From the NCBI GenBank assembly GCA_025800125.1, contig JAOXSF010000126.1:1-60336 (forward strand): 60,336 bases of DNA. The letters run 5' to 3'. A program made the position numbers and the translations under genes. The notes under the pieces were generated by a model, which was given only the letters and a program-made list of their open reading frames with translations, ran no database searches and was not told the origin of the DNA. Of the stretch, positions 8,452-17,537 are shown piece by piece (the stretch's first letter is position 1; each line of letters starts with the position of its first letter). The DNA comes from Marinobacterium sp. (GTDB taxonomy: Bacteria; Pseudomonadota; Gammaproteobacteria; Pseudomonadales; Balneatricaceae).

Positions 8452-9399
8452 ATGTCTGACAGCTTTTATCGCACCATAATTTGCCTTGCCCTGCTTGCCA
8501 GTATCGGCACCAGCAGTTTTGCTAATACTGATTGTGAGCCCGGCCGGGTCAGACTACAGGTTACAGGCTCTGGTGGGCCAGAACTGAACGATAAACGGGC
8601 GGGAAGTAGCTACCTGATATGGCTGGATGGGAAAGCCCGTGTGCTAATTGACATGGGCCCGGGCAGCAGTCTGAATCTGGAACGCAGTGGCGTTAATATT
8701 TCTGATATTGAGGCAGTACTGTTCAGCCATCTACATGTTGACCACAGTGCTGACTTTCCCGCGCTGATTAAAGCGTCATTTTTCACTGGGCGCAGGCATA
8801 ACCTCCAAGTTTTTGGCCCTGACGCCAATCGCCTGATGCCCTCTACTGAGCAATTCGTTGCTCGACTGATTGGCAATAACGGTGCATTTCGTTACCTCAG
8901 TGAATACTATGAAAATGGTCAGCCTTCACGCTGGAAGGTAAAAGCGCACAGTATTCCGCTTTCACCATTAGAAGTCAGGCATCACACACTCAATAATCAT
9001 ATTATGCTCAGCAGCATTCCTGTGCATCATGGCCCTGTGGCAGCCCTCGCCTGGCGGGTGCAGCTAGCGGGTTGTGCCATTACGTTTTCCGGCGATATGA
9101 GCAACCGCTATAAAACCCTGAGTCGACTGGCAGCAAACAGTCACCTGCTCGTTGCGCACAATGCCATTCCTGAACAAGCCCGCGGCGTCGCTCGCAATCT
9201 GCATATGCCGCCCAGTGAGATTGGCCGAATAGCCGCGGAAAGTGGGAGCAAAGCACTACTTTTATCCCATCGCATGTTGCGTACGCTGGAACGAGAGCCT
9301 GAAACAAGTCGTTATATCCGGCAGTTTTATAAGGGCCCACTGCGTTTTGCTGAAGATCTGGCACAGTTCGACGTTCCATTTTTACACGACAATCAATAA
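8452..9399 (+). CDS. Exported MBL-fold metallo-hydrolase
   Basis: 315 residues from ATG 8452, chosen because it opens a signal peptide (hydrophobic IICLALLASIGTSSFA, cleavage near FANT). An in-frame ATG at 8392, five bases after the nitrilase stop, would add 20 residues. The metal-binding motif HLHVDHSAD is at about residues 93-101. Further ligands are probably the His of PVHHGPVAAL, Asp of TFSGDMS and His of LLSHRML. The order resembles ribonuclease Z/arylsulfatase-like MBL proteins that act on phosphodiesters or sulfate esters. With a signal peptide it should act in the periplasm, which excludes tRNA processing. It probably shares a transcript with the nitrilase-fold gene. Confidence 0.85.
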   Translation: MSDSFYRTIICLALLASIGTSSFANTDCEPGRVRLQVTGSGGPELNDKRAGSSYLIWLDGKARVLIDMGPGSSLNLERSGVNISDIEAVLFSHLHVDHSADFPALIKASFFTGRRHNLQVFGPDANRLMPSTEQFVARLIGNNGAFRYLSEYYENGQPSRWKVKAHSIPLSPLEVRHHTLNNHIMLSSIPVHHGPVAALAWRVQLAGCAITFSGDMSNRYKTLSRLAANSHLLVAHNAIPEQARGVARNLHMPPSEIGRIAAESGSKALLLSHRMLRTLEREPETSRYIRQFYKGPLRFAEDLAQFDVPFLHDNQ

Positions 9400-9593
9400 T
9401 CGCCTTACCACTAACGAACAACAGCCTTTAATACCTGCAAGCACATACCCAAAAAACCAATACCCACCAGCTATGGCACTTCGTATTTTATCTACCGGCC
9501 TTTAGCGGTTGTCACCCGCCTGTAATCAGCAACAGTCAGGCTAGGTTCCCTGTATCCACCTTTAATCATTGCGCTTTTTACAGGGCACTTATC

Positions 9594-10316
9594 ATGCCAG
9601 CTATACGCCATCTGTTTTTCGATCTCTTTGGGACTCTGGTGACCAACCCTAATAACTTCAATAACCTGCCTGCTTATGAAAGCACATGGAAATTACTACA
9701 CAATAATGGGCTTTGCATGAGTTATGACAGATTTATTACAAGCTTTGCAGCTTGTCGTCAGCAGCTGGAGCAATGGTCTCAGAGGCACTACAAAGAATAT
9801 TCAATAGCTGAGCTGGTTGACCAGTTTTGCGATCAGTATCTACCAGGCAGCAGCCCGAGGTTACGCAGCCTTTTCCTTGAGCAATATATTCAGGACTGGA
9901 GTTGCAGCGTGCATCATCCCCTGGAAATCACAGCGATGTTGCACCGGCTGCATGAACACTATGGCTTATCAGTACTATCAAACTGTCAGCATCATTCTCT
10001 GGCAATAGCACACCTGGAACGGTCAGGACTGACCCCCTTACTCGATAATGTCCTGACATCAGTAGAATATGGCTACCGAAAACCCCATCCAGACATTTAT
10101 GCTGCCGCACAGCAACAGGCAGGCTGCAATGCCAGTGAATGCCTGTTTATTGGTGATAACCTGGTATCAGATTATCTGGGGCCACGTAAAGCTGGCATGC
10201 AGAGTTGGCTGATTGACCCACAGGAAAAACATACTGTACCCGTAGAACACCGTATAAAGTCGATACTTACCACCGAAACACGATTACTCAAGCTACGTAT
10301 GCTGGCCAGCGCCTGA
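9594..10316 (+). CDS. HAD superfamily hydrolase
   Basis: 240 residues from ATG 9594, with AGGG nine bases ahead. All HAD motifs are present: the nucleophile Asp10 in FFDLFGTLVTN, motif II SNCQHHS, the motif III Lys in YGYRKPHPDIYAAA, and motif IV FIGDNLVSDYLG. In motif I the second Asp of DxD is replaced by Phe (DLFGT), as in haloacid-dehalogenase-like members rather than classical phosphatases. A helical cap lies at residues about 20-100. The gene stands alone, with 194 bp before it and convergent with the TPR gene. Substrate unknown. Confidence 0.85.
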   Translation: MPAIRHLFFDLFGTLVTNPNNFNNLPAYESTWKLLHNNGLCMSYDRFITSFAACRQQLEQWSQRHYKEYSIAELVDQFCDQYLPGSSPRLRSLFLEQYIQDWSCSVHHPLEITAMLHRLHEHYGLSVLSNCQHHSLAIAHLERSGLTPLLDNVLTSVEYGYRKPHPDIYAAAQQQAGCNASECLFIGDNLVSDYLGPRKAGMQSWLIDPQEKHTVPVEHRIKSILTTETRLLKLRMLASA

Positions 10317-10370
10317 AGCTCACCCCGATGGGAGTGGCTTTACTCAATGAAACAGGTTTCTGGGTATCGT

Positions 10371-11354
10371 TTACTGCAGGACAGCGTCAGGGCGTTGTAA
10401 TTGTGCAAGCTGCAACAGTAAACTGGTAGTCCGCTCCACACCAACATCAAACCCCAGTTGCTGATAGAGACGCCAGGCTTGCTGTAAATGTGTTTCTGCT
10501 TCGTCAAGCTCATTACCATGAGAGGCAATGATACCCAAGTTAGTCCGCTGATCAGCCTCACCACGGCGGTTTTCAAGCTTGCAATACAATGTCAGAGACT
10601 CTTCCAGATGTTTACGGGCTTTGCCGTAAGCTTCCTGTTGTAACTGTAACGCCCCCAGACTGCCCAGGCTTTGAGCTAACCCAGCCTGCTGCTTTAATAA
10701 GCGACCAATCTTAACCGCATTATGCTGCATCGCTTCTGCTTCTTTCCAACGCTCCTGTTTTTGTAATAGCCCAGCCAGCGCGCCGTACAGATTAGCCATA
10801 CGTGCGGCCTGTTGCTGCTCTGTTGCCAGTTCAAGTGCGCTTCGAAAATGCTCTTCCGCCCGCTCGAGCTGCTGTTGCCAACGGAACAGCTGTCCCAACA
10901 AAAAATAAGCTTCGCCTAAAGCCAGCGGATCATGCTGTTGGCGGGCATATTGCAGAGCCTGACGAAGGTGGTAGAGCGCCAATGGATAATCACGACGGGA
11001 TAGATAAAACTGCCCAAGACGTAATCGTAAAGCACCTGTATCCAGTCCCTGAGCTTCCATAGCAGGCTGCGCCAGCACACGGGTAATCGCCAGAACAAAC
11101 TCTTCTGCACGACCAAGCTGCTGATACAAATTAATCAGTGCCTCAGCAATACTCAAATATAGCGCCCAACGTTGTTGATCTGCCGCACGTGCCCAAGCTT
11201 GCTCCAGCACTGAAACAGCTTCCTTATTATGTTGCTCCAGCTGTAACAGACGTCCAAGTGCTAACCAGTTTTCAACATGATCAGGTGCTTGACGCACCAT
11301 CAGACGGGCATGCAGAAGCGAGGCTTTCAAAGTACGGCTCATTGAAGTAGTCAT
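10371..11354 (-). CDS. Tetratricopeptide-repeat protein
   Basis: 327 residues from ATG 11354. A second ATG four codons in is possible. The protein is helical and Gln/Leu/Ala-rich, with about seven TPR units. Clear examples are NWLALGRLLQLEQHNKEAVS, GEAYFLLGQLFRWQQQLERA, AQSLGSLGALQLQQEAYGKA and TNLGIIASHGNELDEAETHL. The later units, with alternating GxxxxxxG spacing and KARKHLEESLTLY, resemble the regulatory TPR type found in Rap/MalT-like proteins, but no DNA-binding or enzymatic domain accompanies them. There is no signal peptide. It probably acts as a cytoplasmic scaffold; partners are not evident. Confidence 0.85.
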   Translation of the reverse strand: MTTSMSRTLKASLLHARLMVRQAPDHVENWLALGRLLQLEQHNKEAVSVLEQAWARAADQQRWALYLSIAEALINLYQQLGRAEEFVLAITRVLAQPAMEAQGLDTGALRLRLGQFYLSRRDYPLALYHLRQALQYARQQHDPLALGEAYFLLGQLFRWQQQLERAEEHFRSALELATEQQQAARMANLYGALAGLLQKQERWKEAEAMQHNAVKIGRLLKQQAGLAQSLGSLGALQLQQEAYGKARKHLEESLTLYCKLENRRGEADQRTNLGIIASHGNELDEAETHLQQAWRLYQQLGFDVGVERTTSLLLQLAQLQRPDAVLQ

Positions 11355-11489
11355 TCCGTGTTAAGGGAGGGCTATCATACTGCGCATGCTGGCTGGATAA
11401 CAGCGTACAATATCAAGGGGTTGAACAAGAAAAGGCTAAGTACACAGACCCACCCAGACAGTCGAACAGAATAGTCGGCAAAAATAAAC

Positions 11490-11512
11490 GGGGCAGATCA
11501 AAGATCTGCCCC
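11490..11512 (-). terminator. cysS terminator
   Basis: Perfect 10-bp stem GGGGCAGATC / GATCTGCCCC with a 3-base loop, about 43 bp past the cysS stop. On the minus strand it is followed by GTTTATTTTT. Confidence 0.75.
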
Positions 11513-11554
11513 CTGAGTCAGGTATGACTGGCGAACAAAATACGCTCTAAGCGT

Positions 11555-12946
11555 TTAGCCCTCACGATACCAGGTCGTTCCTTCGCGGCTATCTTTGAGA
11601 ATAACCCCTTGGGCAGCCAGCTCATCACGTATGCCATCAGCTTTAGCAAAGTCTCTTGCTTTTTTAGCTTCAGCACGTTGAGTAATGAATGCCTCAATTG
11701 CATCGGCATCCAACTCACCTTCTTTTGCCTCACCTTGCAAAAATGCCTCTGGGCTTTGCTGTAACAAACCAAGAATCGCCCCCAGACGCTTGAGAACAGC
11801 GGCCAGTTGCCCCGCCGTTTCGCTACCTTCACGCTTAGCACGATTCAGCTCAGTCACAATTTCAAACAATACAGCAAAGGCTTTTGGTGTATTGAAATCA
11901 TCGTCCATTGCTGCATAAAAGCGAGTTTCGTAAGCTCCTCCAAACTCGCCTTCACTTTCAGCCACATCCACGTCGCTCAGCGCCTGGTAAAAACCTTCCA
12001 GATTGATGCGGGCCTGTTTCAGGCTATCTTCAGAGTAATCAATCGCAGAACGGTAGTGAACACTGGAAAGGAAATAACGTACAACTTCCGGATTGTAGAC
12101 TTCCAGCACATCACGAATGGTAAAGAAGTTGTTTAAAGATTTGGACATCTTCTCATTATTTACACGGACGGCGCCCGCATGCATCCACAGATTGGCATAG
12201 GCACAACCATTGGCCGCTTCAGACTGAGCAATTTCATTCTCATGGTGTGGAAATGGCAGATCAGGACCGCCACCATGAATATCAAAATTATCACCCAGGC
12301 AGCACTTGGACATTGCTGAACATTCAATATGCCATCCCGGACGACCTTCCCCCCAGGGAGATGTCCAGCTGACTTCGCCCTCTTTGGCTGCTTTCCATAG
12401 CACAAAGTCCAGCGGGCTTTCTTTTGCCTCGTTGACTTCCACACGTGCACCAACACGCATATCTTCAATATTGCGGCGGGTCAGCTTGCCGTAACCTTCA
12501 AACTTCTCGACACGATAATACACATCGCCATTAGCAGCAGCGTAGGCGTAACCTTTCTCGATTAAGGTTTCAACCATGCTGATAATATCGCCAATATGTG
12601 CAGTAGCACGCGGCTCAATATCTGGGCGCAATACGCCAAGGCTGTCTTCATCTTCGTGCATAGCCGCGATCATTCGGCCTGTCAGCTGGTCAGTTGTTTC
12701 ACCATTCTCACCTGCCCGACGAATGATTTTGTCATCAACATCAGTGATATTTCGCACATAAGTAACATCCCACCCCCTGGCACGCAGATAACGGGTAATT
12801 ACATCAAATGAGACCATGACACGACCGTGGCCAATATGACAGAGATCGTAAACAGTCACGCCACAGACGTACATTCTGATCCGATTCGGTTCAATAGGCT
12901 GGAAAGGTGCTTTCTGTTTACTCAGGGTGTCATAAATCTGCAGCAT
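11555..12946 (-). CDS. cysS: Cysteinyl-tRNA synthetase
   Basis: 463 residues from ATG 12946, the usual length for CysRS. Class I signatures are intact: HIGH-type LCHIGHGRVM near the N-terminus and KMSKS in NEKMSKSLNNF. The zinc site is readable as Cys in MYVCGVTVYD, Cys in HIECSAM, and His and Glu in FPHHENEIAQSE. The enzyme charges tRNA-Cys with cysteine in the cytoplasm. In Pseudomonas cysS lies between glnS and folD. Here glnS is still close, separated by a membrane-anchored gene, but folD is almost 47 kb away at the right edge. Confidence 0.98.
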   Translation of the reverse strand: MLQIYDTLSKQKAPFQPIEPNRIRMYVCGVTVYDLCHIGHGRVMVSFDVITRYLRARGWDVTYVRNITDVDDKIIRRAGENGETTDQLTGRMIAAMHEDEDSLGVLRPDIEPRATAHIGDIISMVETLIEKGYAYAAANGDVYYRVEKFEGYGKLTRRNIEDMRVGARVEVNEAKESPLDFVLWKAAKEGEVSWTSPWGEGRPGWHIECSAMSKCCLGDNFDIHGGGPDLPFPHHENEIAQSEAANGCAYANLWMHAGAVRVNNEKMSKSLNNFFTIRDVLEVYNPEVVRYFLSSVHYRSAIDYSEDSLKQARINLEGFYQALSDVDVAESEGEFGGAYETRFYAAMDDDFNTPKAFAVLFEIVTELNRAKREGSETAGQLAAVLKRLGAILGLLQQSPEAFLQGEAKEGELDADAIEAFITQRAEAKKARDFAKADGIRDELAAQGVILKDSREGTTWYREG

Positions 12947-13055
12947 GATATCCGCTTCTTTTGTACAGGTTTGAACAGGCCTGCAAAAGGCCTGCTATTT
13001 AAGGACGGGACATTATAAACCAGTGTGCGTAGAGGTTAAGCCCATGATGTCGTTT

Positions 13056-13970
13056 TCAGAACTGAATTTCTGCCAATCGCTGAACACCAAACAGGCTTTT
13101 TTCTGCTGTTACAACCAGGCGGTCTGGCCCTTTCCAGAGTAGAGATTCCCACTGGCCCGGTTTTTTAAGGCGGTACTGATGGGCGTGCGACCAGTCAGGC
13201 AAACCATCTCTGACAGGAATTCGCCAGACACTGGCCTGTCCGAACATCGGCCCAGAACCGTATACCAACAGTGCCAGTTCAGATGTTTGTCCATTATAGT
13301 CAGCTGCCGTAACCAGACCACCCACAGGGTACTCCCCCTGCGGTGACAACTGCTGTGGTTTGCTCGCATCTGATGTCAACTCAGCTTTATACAGGCGGGT
13401 CTGGTTATCACCACGGTTTTTGGTAAACAACCAGAGGTGATCTCCCACACGAGTAATCGCTTCACAATCAACATTGTGTTTGCGACGGCCATCTCTGGTC
13501 TGTTCTTCGTAGTCAGTAAAACTGACCTGCAGCGTAGCAGCCGGGCGCACACTATCTGCGCTCGCCAACCCCTCATGTGGTATCACAAAAATAGACAGCA
13601 CTTTACGCCAGGCATAATTATTACCGGTATCAGCGATATACAGGTATTTTTCATCCTGTGCCAGATCCTCCCAATCCACATTTCTGACGCCATCCACTCT
13701 GGTGCGTTGCTGCAGCTTCCCTGACTCCGGATTTACGCCATAAAGTACAGGTTCACCATCAGAATCATTCACAGTCCACCATAGCCCTTCTGCATAGGCC
13801 AGCCCTGATGTTTCGTCTACCGTCTTTGGTAGTTTGTAACGGGTGACAGGAGTAACTGCCGGCATGTCTGATAAGGCCGGAATAACCGGCACGACAACCA
13901 GAATCAGACAACTTCCCAACAGTAGATACTTCAGCCCTTTGATTACCAAGAACTTAAACCTGCTAAACAT
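13056..13970 (-). CDS. Membrane-anchored probable beta-propeller protein
   Basis: 304 residues from ATG 13970 (MFSRFKFLVIKG), with GAAGGG just upstream. A longer frame starts at TTG 14060 but would run through the glnS terminator and a tandem duplication, so it is not favoured. One N-terminal membrane segment (YLLLGSCLILVVVPVIPAL) is followed by an exported domain with repeating strands: DETSGLAYAEGLWWTVND, NVDWEDLAQDEKYLYIADTG, NVDCEAITRVGDHLWLFTKN and VTAADYNGQTSELALLVY. The SGLA...VND and WEDLA...ADTGNN phrases are typical of SMP-30/SdiA-regulated-like propellers of unknown function. It is inserted between cysS and glnS. Confidence 0.7.
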   Translation of the reverse strand: MFSRFKFLVIKGLKYLLLGSCLILVVVPVIPALSDMPAVTPVTRYKLPKTVDETSGLAYAEGLWWTVNDSDGEPVLYGVNPESGKLQQRTRVDGVRNVDWEDLAQDEKYLYIADTGNNYAWRKVLSIFVIPHEGLASADSVRPAATLQVSFTDYEEQTRDGRRKHNVDCEAITRVGDHLWLFTKNRGDNQTRLYKAELTSDASKPQQLSPQGEYPVGGLVTAADYNGQTSELALLVYGSGPMFGQASVWRIPVRDGLPDWSHAHQYRLKKPGQWESLLWKGPDRLVVTAEKSLFGVQRLAEIQF

Positions 13971-13987
13971 CCCTTCAGCCCTTCTCT

Positions 13988-14020
13988 TTGTTTTAGCCAC
14001 ACGAATTGTTTTAGCCACAC
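13988..14020. repeat. 15-bp direct repeat, period 18
   Basis: TTGTTTTAGCCACAC occurs at 13988-14002 and at 14006-14020. It lies between the glnS terminator and the propeller gene start. Confidence 0.85.
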
Positions 14021-14056
14021 AAACCGGAGGCAAATCCATTTCGCATTTACAGGCAG

Positions 14057-14090
14057 ACAAAAAACAGCCTCCCGAAGGAGGCTGTTGTTA
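14057..14090 (-). terminator. glnS terminator
   Basis: Perfect 10-bp stem AACAGCCTCC / GGAGGCTGTT at 14063-14086 with a TTCG tetraloop on the minus strand, followed by TTTTG, starting 16 bp past the glnS stop. A textbook intrinsic terminator. Confidence 0.92.
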
Positions 14091-14102
14091 CAGCAGTCAA
14101 AC

Positions 14103-15776
14103 TTACTTCTGCTGCACTTTGGCCCAGGAGTCACGCAGACCAACCGTTCGATTAAATACCAGCCTTTCTTCGGTACTGGTTTTATCGACATTAAAGTAGC
14201 CTGTCCGTTCAAACTGGAAACCGGTTTCAGGCGCAGTACCTTTCAAACCAATTTCAGCACGTGCATCACTGAGCACAACCAGAGATTCAGGGTTAACAAA
14301 CTCCATGAAGTTGCGTTCTTTGTCTGCATCCGGGTTAGCCTCAGTAAACAGACGATCATACAAGCGCACCTCACAAGGCACAGAGTTATCTGCAGACACC
14401 CAATGAATAACCCCCTTAGGCTTATAGCCTTCAGGGTTAGCACCTTTGGTTGCGGGGTCGTAGGTACATTTCAATTCGACAACATTGTCGTCTGCGTCCT
14501 TAATTACCTCTTCACAGGTAATGACATAGGCACCTCGTAAACGTACAGCAACACCTTGTGTCAGGCGCTTCCACTTGCGCGGCGGAACTTCAGCAAAGTC
14601 CTCTTGTTCAATCAGCAAGTTACGAGTGAATGGTACTGTGCGTACACCCATTGTTTCATCTTTCGGATGCTTCGGCAGTTCAAACCATTCTTCCTGATTT
14701 TCAGGATAGTTGGTAATCGTTACTTTCAGTGGACGGGTTACACACATCGCACGCGGGGCATTTTTGTCCAGATCATCACGTATTGCAGCTTCCAGCATAC
14801 CCATATCGACAGTGCCATTCGAACGGGTCACGCCAATTGCATCACAGAAATTGCGTACCGATGCCGGTGTATAACCACGACGGCGCAGGCCTGAAATAGT
14901 CGGCATACGCGGGTCATCCCACGACGTAACCACAGCGTCGTCCACCAGCTGTTTAAGCTTGCGCTTGGAAGTAACGGTATAGTTAATATTCAGACGACCA
15001 AACTCATACTGACGTGGACGTGCAGGCACAGGCAGGTTTTCAATGAACCAGTCATACAACGGACGGTGGTCTTCAAATTCCAGCGTACAGATAGAATGCG
15101 TAATCCCTTCCAGAGCATCTGACTGGCCATGGGCAAAATCATAAATCGGATAGATACACCACTTATCACCCGTCTGATGATGGGACATATTCAGAATACG
15201 GTAGAGCATCGGATCACGCAGATTCATATTCGGCGCGGCCATATCTATTTTTGCACGTAGAGCGCAACTACCAGGCTCAAACCCGCCATTCTTCATTTTT
15301 TCGAACAGTTCGAGGTTTTCTTCCACGCTGCGATCACGATACGGGCTGTTACGGCCAGGTGTAGTAAAGTCACCACGATAGTCTTTAGCCTCAACCGGGC
15401 TCAGATCACATACGTAGGCTTTACCCTCTCTGATCAGATGCACAGCATAGCCATACAGCTCATCGAAATAATCAGACGTGTAGCGAATATCGCCATCCCA
15501 CTTGAAACCCAACCAGGAAACGTCGGAAATAATAGAGTCAATGTATTCCTGAGATTCTTTTTCCGGGTTTGTGTCATCAAAACGCAGATTGCAGACACCA
15601 CCAAAACGCTCTGCCGTGCCAAAGTTCAGACAGATAGACTTAGCGTGGCCGATATGCAGGTAACCATTAGGCTCTGGCGGAAAACGGGTCACAACCTTAT
15701 TGTGTACACCGTTGTTCAGATCATCTTCGATAATCTGGTGGATAAAATTGCTTGGTTTGATGTCGTTTTCACTCAT
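14103..15776 (-). CDS. glnS: Glutaminyl-tRNA synthetase
   Basis: 557 residues from ATG 15776 ([16 protein letters not shown]), close to the 554-555 of E. coli. A frame extension upstream to 15872 has no support. Class I motifs are present: HIGH in [16 protein letters not shown] and the MSK-type loop in [10 protein letters not shown]. The C-terminal two-barrel anticodon-binding region typical of GlnRS runs through [13 protein letters not shown] to [11 protein letters not shown]. The enzyme attaches glutamine to tRNA-Gln directly. It is divergent from ppiB, with about 374 bp between the starts. Confidence 0.98.
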   Translation of the reverse strand: MSENDIKPSNFIHQIIEDDLNNGVHNKVVTRFPPEPNGYLHIGHAKSICLNFGTAERFGGVCNLRFDDTNPEKESQEYIDSIISDVSWLGFKWDGDIRYTSDYFDELYGYAVHLIREGKAYVCDLSPVEAKDYRGDFTTPGRNSPYRDRSVEENLELFEKMKNGGFEPGSCALRAKIDMAAPNMNLRDPMLYRILNMSHHQTGDKWCIYPIYDFAHGQSDALEGITHSICTLEFEDHRPLYDWFIENLPVPARPRQYEFGRLNINYTVTSKRKLKQLVDDAVVTSWDDPRMPTISGLRRRGYTPASVRNFCDAIGVTRSNGTVDMGMLEAAIRDDLDKNAPRAMCVTRPLKVTITNYPENQEEWFELPKHPKDETMGVRTVPFTRNLLIEQEDFAEVPPRKWKRLTQGVAVRLRGAYVITCEEVIKDADDNVVELKCTYDPATKGANPEGYKPKGVIHWVSADNSVPCEVRLYDRLFTEANPDADKERNFMEFVNPESLVVLSDARAEIGLKGTAPETGFQFERTGYFNVDKTSTEERLVFNRTVGLRDSWAKVQQK

Positions 15777-16080
15777 TGTATGCGTCTGACCTGACAGGCA
15801 ACGCCCAGAGCAGCAAAGCTGCCGGGCCGGGTTCCCGAATTTGCTGGACGAAGGCTCAACAACCCCGACCACAACCAGAGCTATTGCAGATGGCAGTGAT
15901 TAGATAGATAGCCATTACTGATAAAAACTCTGTCTGTGAACGTGCTGATGACACAACTTCGCTCATATAAAGCACTCAAGTGCCCGATTATAACCCCATA
16001 CCCGCATGCACCCAACCATGATAACGGCCTTCTTCTACCACTTATGATCAGAGGGATTCCCGTAAAAGATTAAACTTGAG

Positions 16081-16086
16081 TATAAT
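16081..16086 (+). promoter_or_regulatory. Candidate -10 box for ppiB-lpxH
   Basis: A perfect TATAAT sits 65 bp before the ppiB start in the 374-bp glnS/ppiB divergent region. No good -35 hexamer is visible 17 bp upstream, so this is only a candidate. The rest of the region holds nothing else I recognise. Confidence 0.4.
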
Positions 16087-16150
16087 ACCTCGATAACGTA
16101 AGGCTGGGTTGACGGCCAATAACAAGACACCTGACCGGGAATAGACACTC

Positions 16151-16666
16151 ATGATCATCCTGCACACAAACCATGGCGACATCACTCTGGAACTGAACCA
16201 CGAAAAAGCACCAAATACTGCTGAAAACTTCGAACAGTATGTCAAAGATGGTCACTATGACGGTGTCATCTTCCACCGTGTCATCAATGGTTTCATGATT
16301 CAGGGCGGCGGCTTTGAACCGGGTATGCAGGAAAAAGCAACCCGTGAAAGCATCGAAAACGAAGCTGACAACGGTCTGTCCAATAAGAAAGGTACTATCG
16401 CCATGGCTCGCACCATGGAGCCGCACTCAGCCTCTGCCCAGTTCTTTATCAATGTTTCTGACAACACTTTCCTGGACCATACCGCAAAAACAATGGAAGG
16501 CTGGGGCTATGCTGTATTTGGTAAAGTAACTGACGGTATGGACGTTGTAGAAAAGATTAAAGGTGCTGCAACGACTATGCGTGCAGGCCATCAGGATGTA
16601 CCGGTAGATGACATTGTCATTCAATCAGCTGAGCTGGTTGGCGGCACAGAAGCCGATAGCGAATAA
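16151..16666 (+). CDS. ppiB: Peptidyl-prolyl cis-trans isomerase B (cyclophilin)
   Basis: 171 residues from ATG 16151. This is the short cytoplasmic cyclophilin type, without a signal peptide. Key residues of the active site are readable: Arg in [14 protein letters not shown], Gln in the same stretch, and the [13 protein letters not shown] block with Phe and Asn. The enzyme speeds proline isomerisation during folding. lpxH follows 20 bp downstream, the same pair as in Pseudomonas, so they are probably one transcript. Confidence 0.96.
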   Translation: MIILHTNHGDITLELNHEKAPNTAENFEQYVKDGHYDGVIFHRVINGFMIQGGGFEPGMQEKATRESIENEADNGLSNKKGTIAMARTMEPHSASAQFFINVSDNTFLDHTAKTMEGWGYAVFGKVTDGMDVVEKIKGAATTMRAGHQDVPVDDIVIQSAELVGGTEADSE

Positions 16667-16686
16667 CTCTGAACAGAGACTGATTG

Positions 16687-17430
16687 ATGCGACAGATTTT
16701 TGTTTCTGACCTGCATCTCCAGAATGAACGCCCGGACCTTGTCCGGGCGTTTCTGCATTTTCTGGATACAGATGCCCGTCGAGCTGATCAACTGTATTTG
16801 CTGGGCGATATTTTTGAAGCATGGATCGGTGACGATGCACCTTTCCCTGGAACAGAACCCATCATAGCAGCACTACGTAACCTGTCTGATGATGGCGTTG
16901 CGCTATTTTTCCAGCACGGTAATCGAGATTTTCTTGTTGGCGAACAGTTTGCAGAAGAAGCAGGCTGCACCCTGCTGGATGACAGCACAGTCATTACCAG
17001 CGCCGACAACCGTCCTCTACTACTGATGCACGGCGACCAGCTATGCACTGACGATGTCGAATACCAGAAACTGCGGGTCATGCTACGTAACCCGATGTTC
17101 CAGCAAAATATTCTGGCTCAGACGGTTGAACAAAGACTGACAATGGCACAACAACTGCGAGATGCCAGCAAGGAACAAGGCAGCCAGAAATCCATGGCAA
17201 TCATGGATGTTAACGCAGAGGCGGTGACTCAGGCGTTGGTAAGCGCAGAAACAGCGCTGCTGCTGCATGGCCATACCCATCGCCCTGCTGTTCATAAGTT
17301 GCAACTGCCCGATAACACAGCGGCCCAACGTATTGTACTGGGTGACTGGGATCACAAAGGCTGGTATCTGGAGTGGAATGACAACGGGTTTCAGCTGATT
17401 GATTTCAACATTGAGGGCTACGCAGATTAA
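16687..17430 (+). CDS. lpxH: UDP-2,3-diacylglucosamine diphosphatase
   Basis: 247 residues from ATG 16687. A TTG three bases earlier is in frame, but ATG is preferred. The calcineurin-like metallophosphoesterase motifs are complete: FVSDLHLQ, LGDIFEAWIGDD, HGNRDFL, LMHGDQLC and LLLHGHTHRPAVH. LpxH removes UMP from UDP-2,3-diacylglucosamine to give lipid X in lipid A synthesis, at the cytoplasmic face of the inner membrane. It is 20 bp after ppiB. A strong hairpin follows the stop codon. Confidence 0.95.
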   Translation: MRQIFVSDLHLQNERPDLVRAFLHFLDTDARRADQLYLLGDIFEAWIGDDAPFPGTEPIIAALRNLSDDGVALFFQHGNRDFLVGEQFAEEAGCTLLDDSTVITSADNRPLLLMHGDQLCTDDVEYQKLRVMLRNPMFQQNILAQTVEQRLTMAQQLRDASKEQGSQKSMAIMDVNAEAVTQALVSAETALLLHGHTHRPAVHKLQLPDNTAAQRIVLGDWDHKGWYLEWNDNGFQLIDFNIEGYAD

Positions 17431-17445
17431 TATATAGCCAGAAAA

Positions 17446-17481
17446 TAACGACAGTTCGCAGTGAATTACGAACTGTCGTTA
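17446..17481. terminator. Hairpin between lpxH and the apyrase gene
   Basis: 13-bp perfect stem TAACGACAGTTCG / CGAACTGTCGTTA with a 10-base loop between two convergent genes. On the minus strand it is followed by TTTTC, so it best terminates the apyrase transcript. On the plus strand there is no T run. Confidence 0.75.
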
Positions 17482-17537
17482 GATAGTTCAGGTTTTATAC
17501 AGACTCACTACAGAGCAGAAGACGTCAAAGCTCTACT

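Noticed and set aside
13056-14060. Longer start for the beta-propeller gene at TTG 14060
   Set aside because: It would run through the glnS terminator and a tandem duplication. The ATG at 13970 opens a proper membrane anchor.
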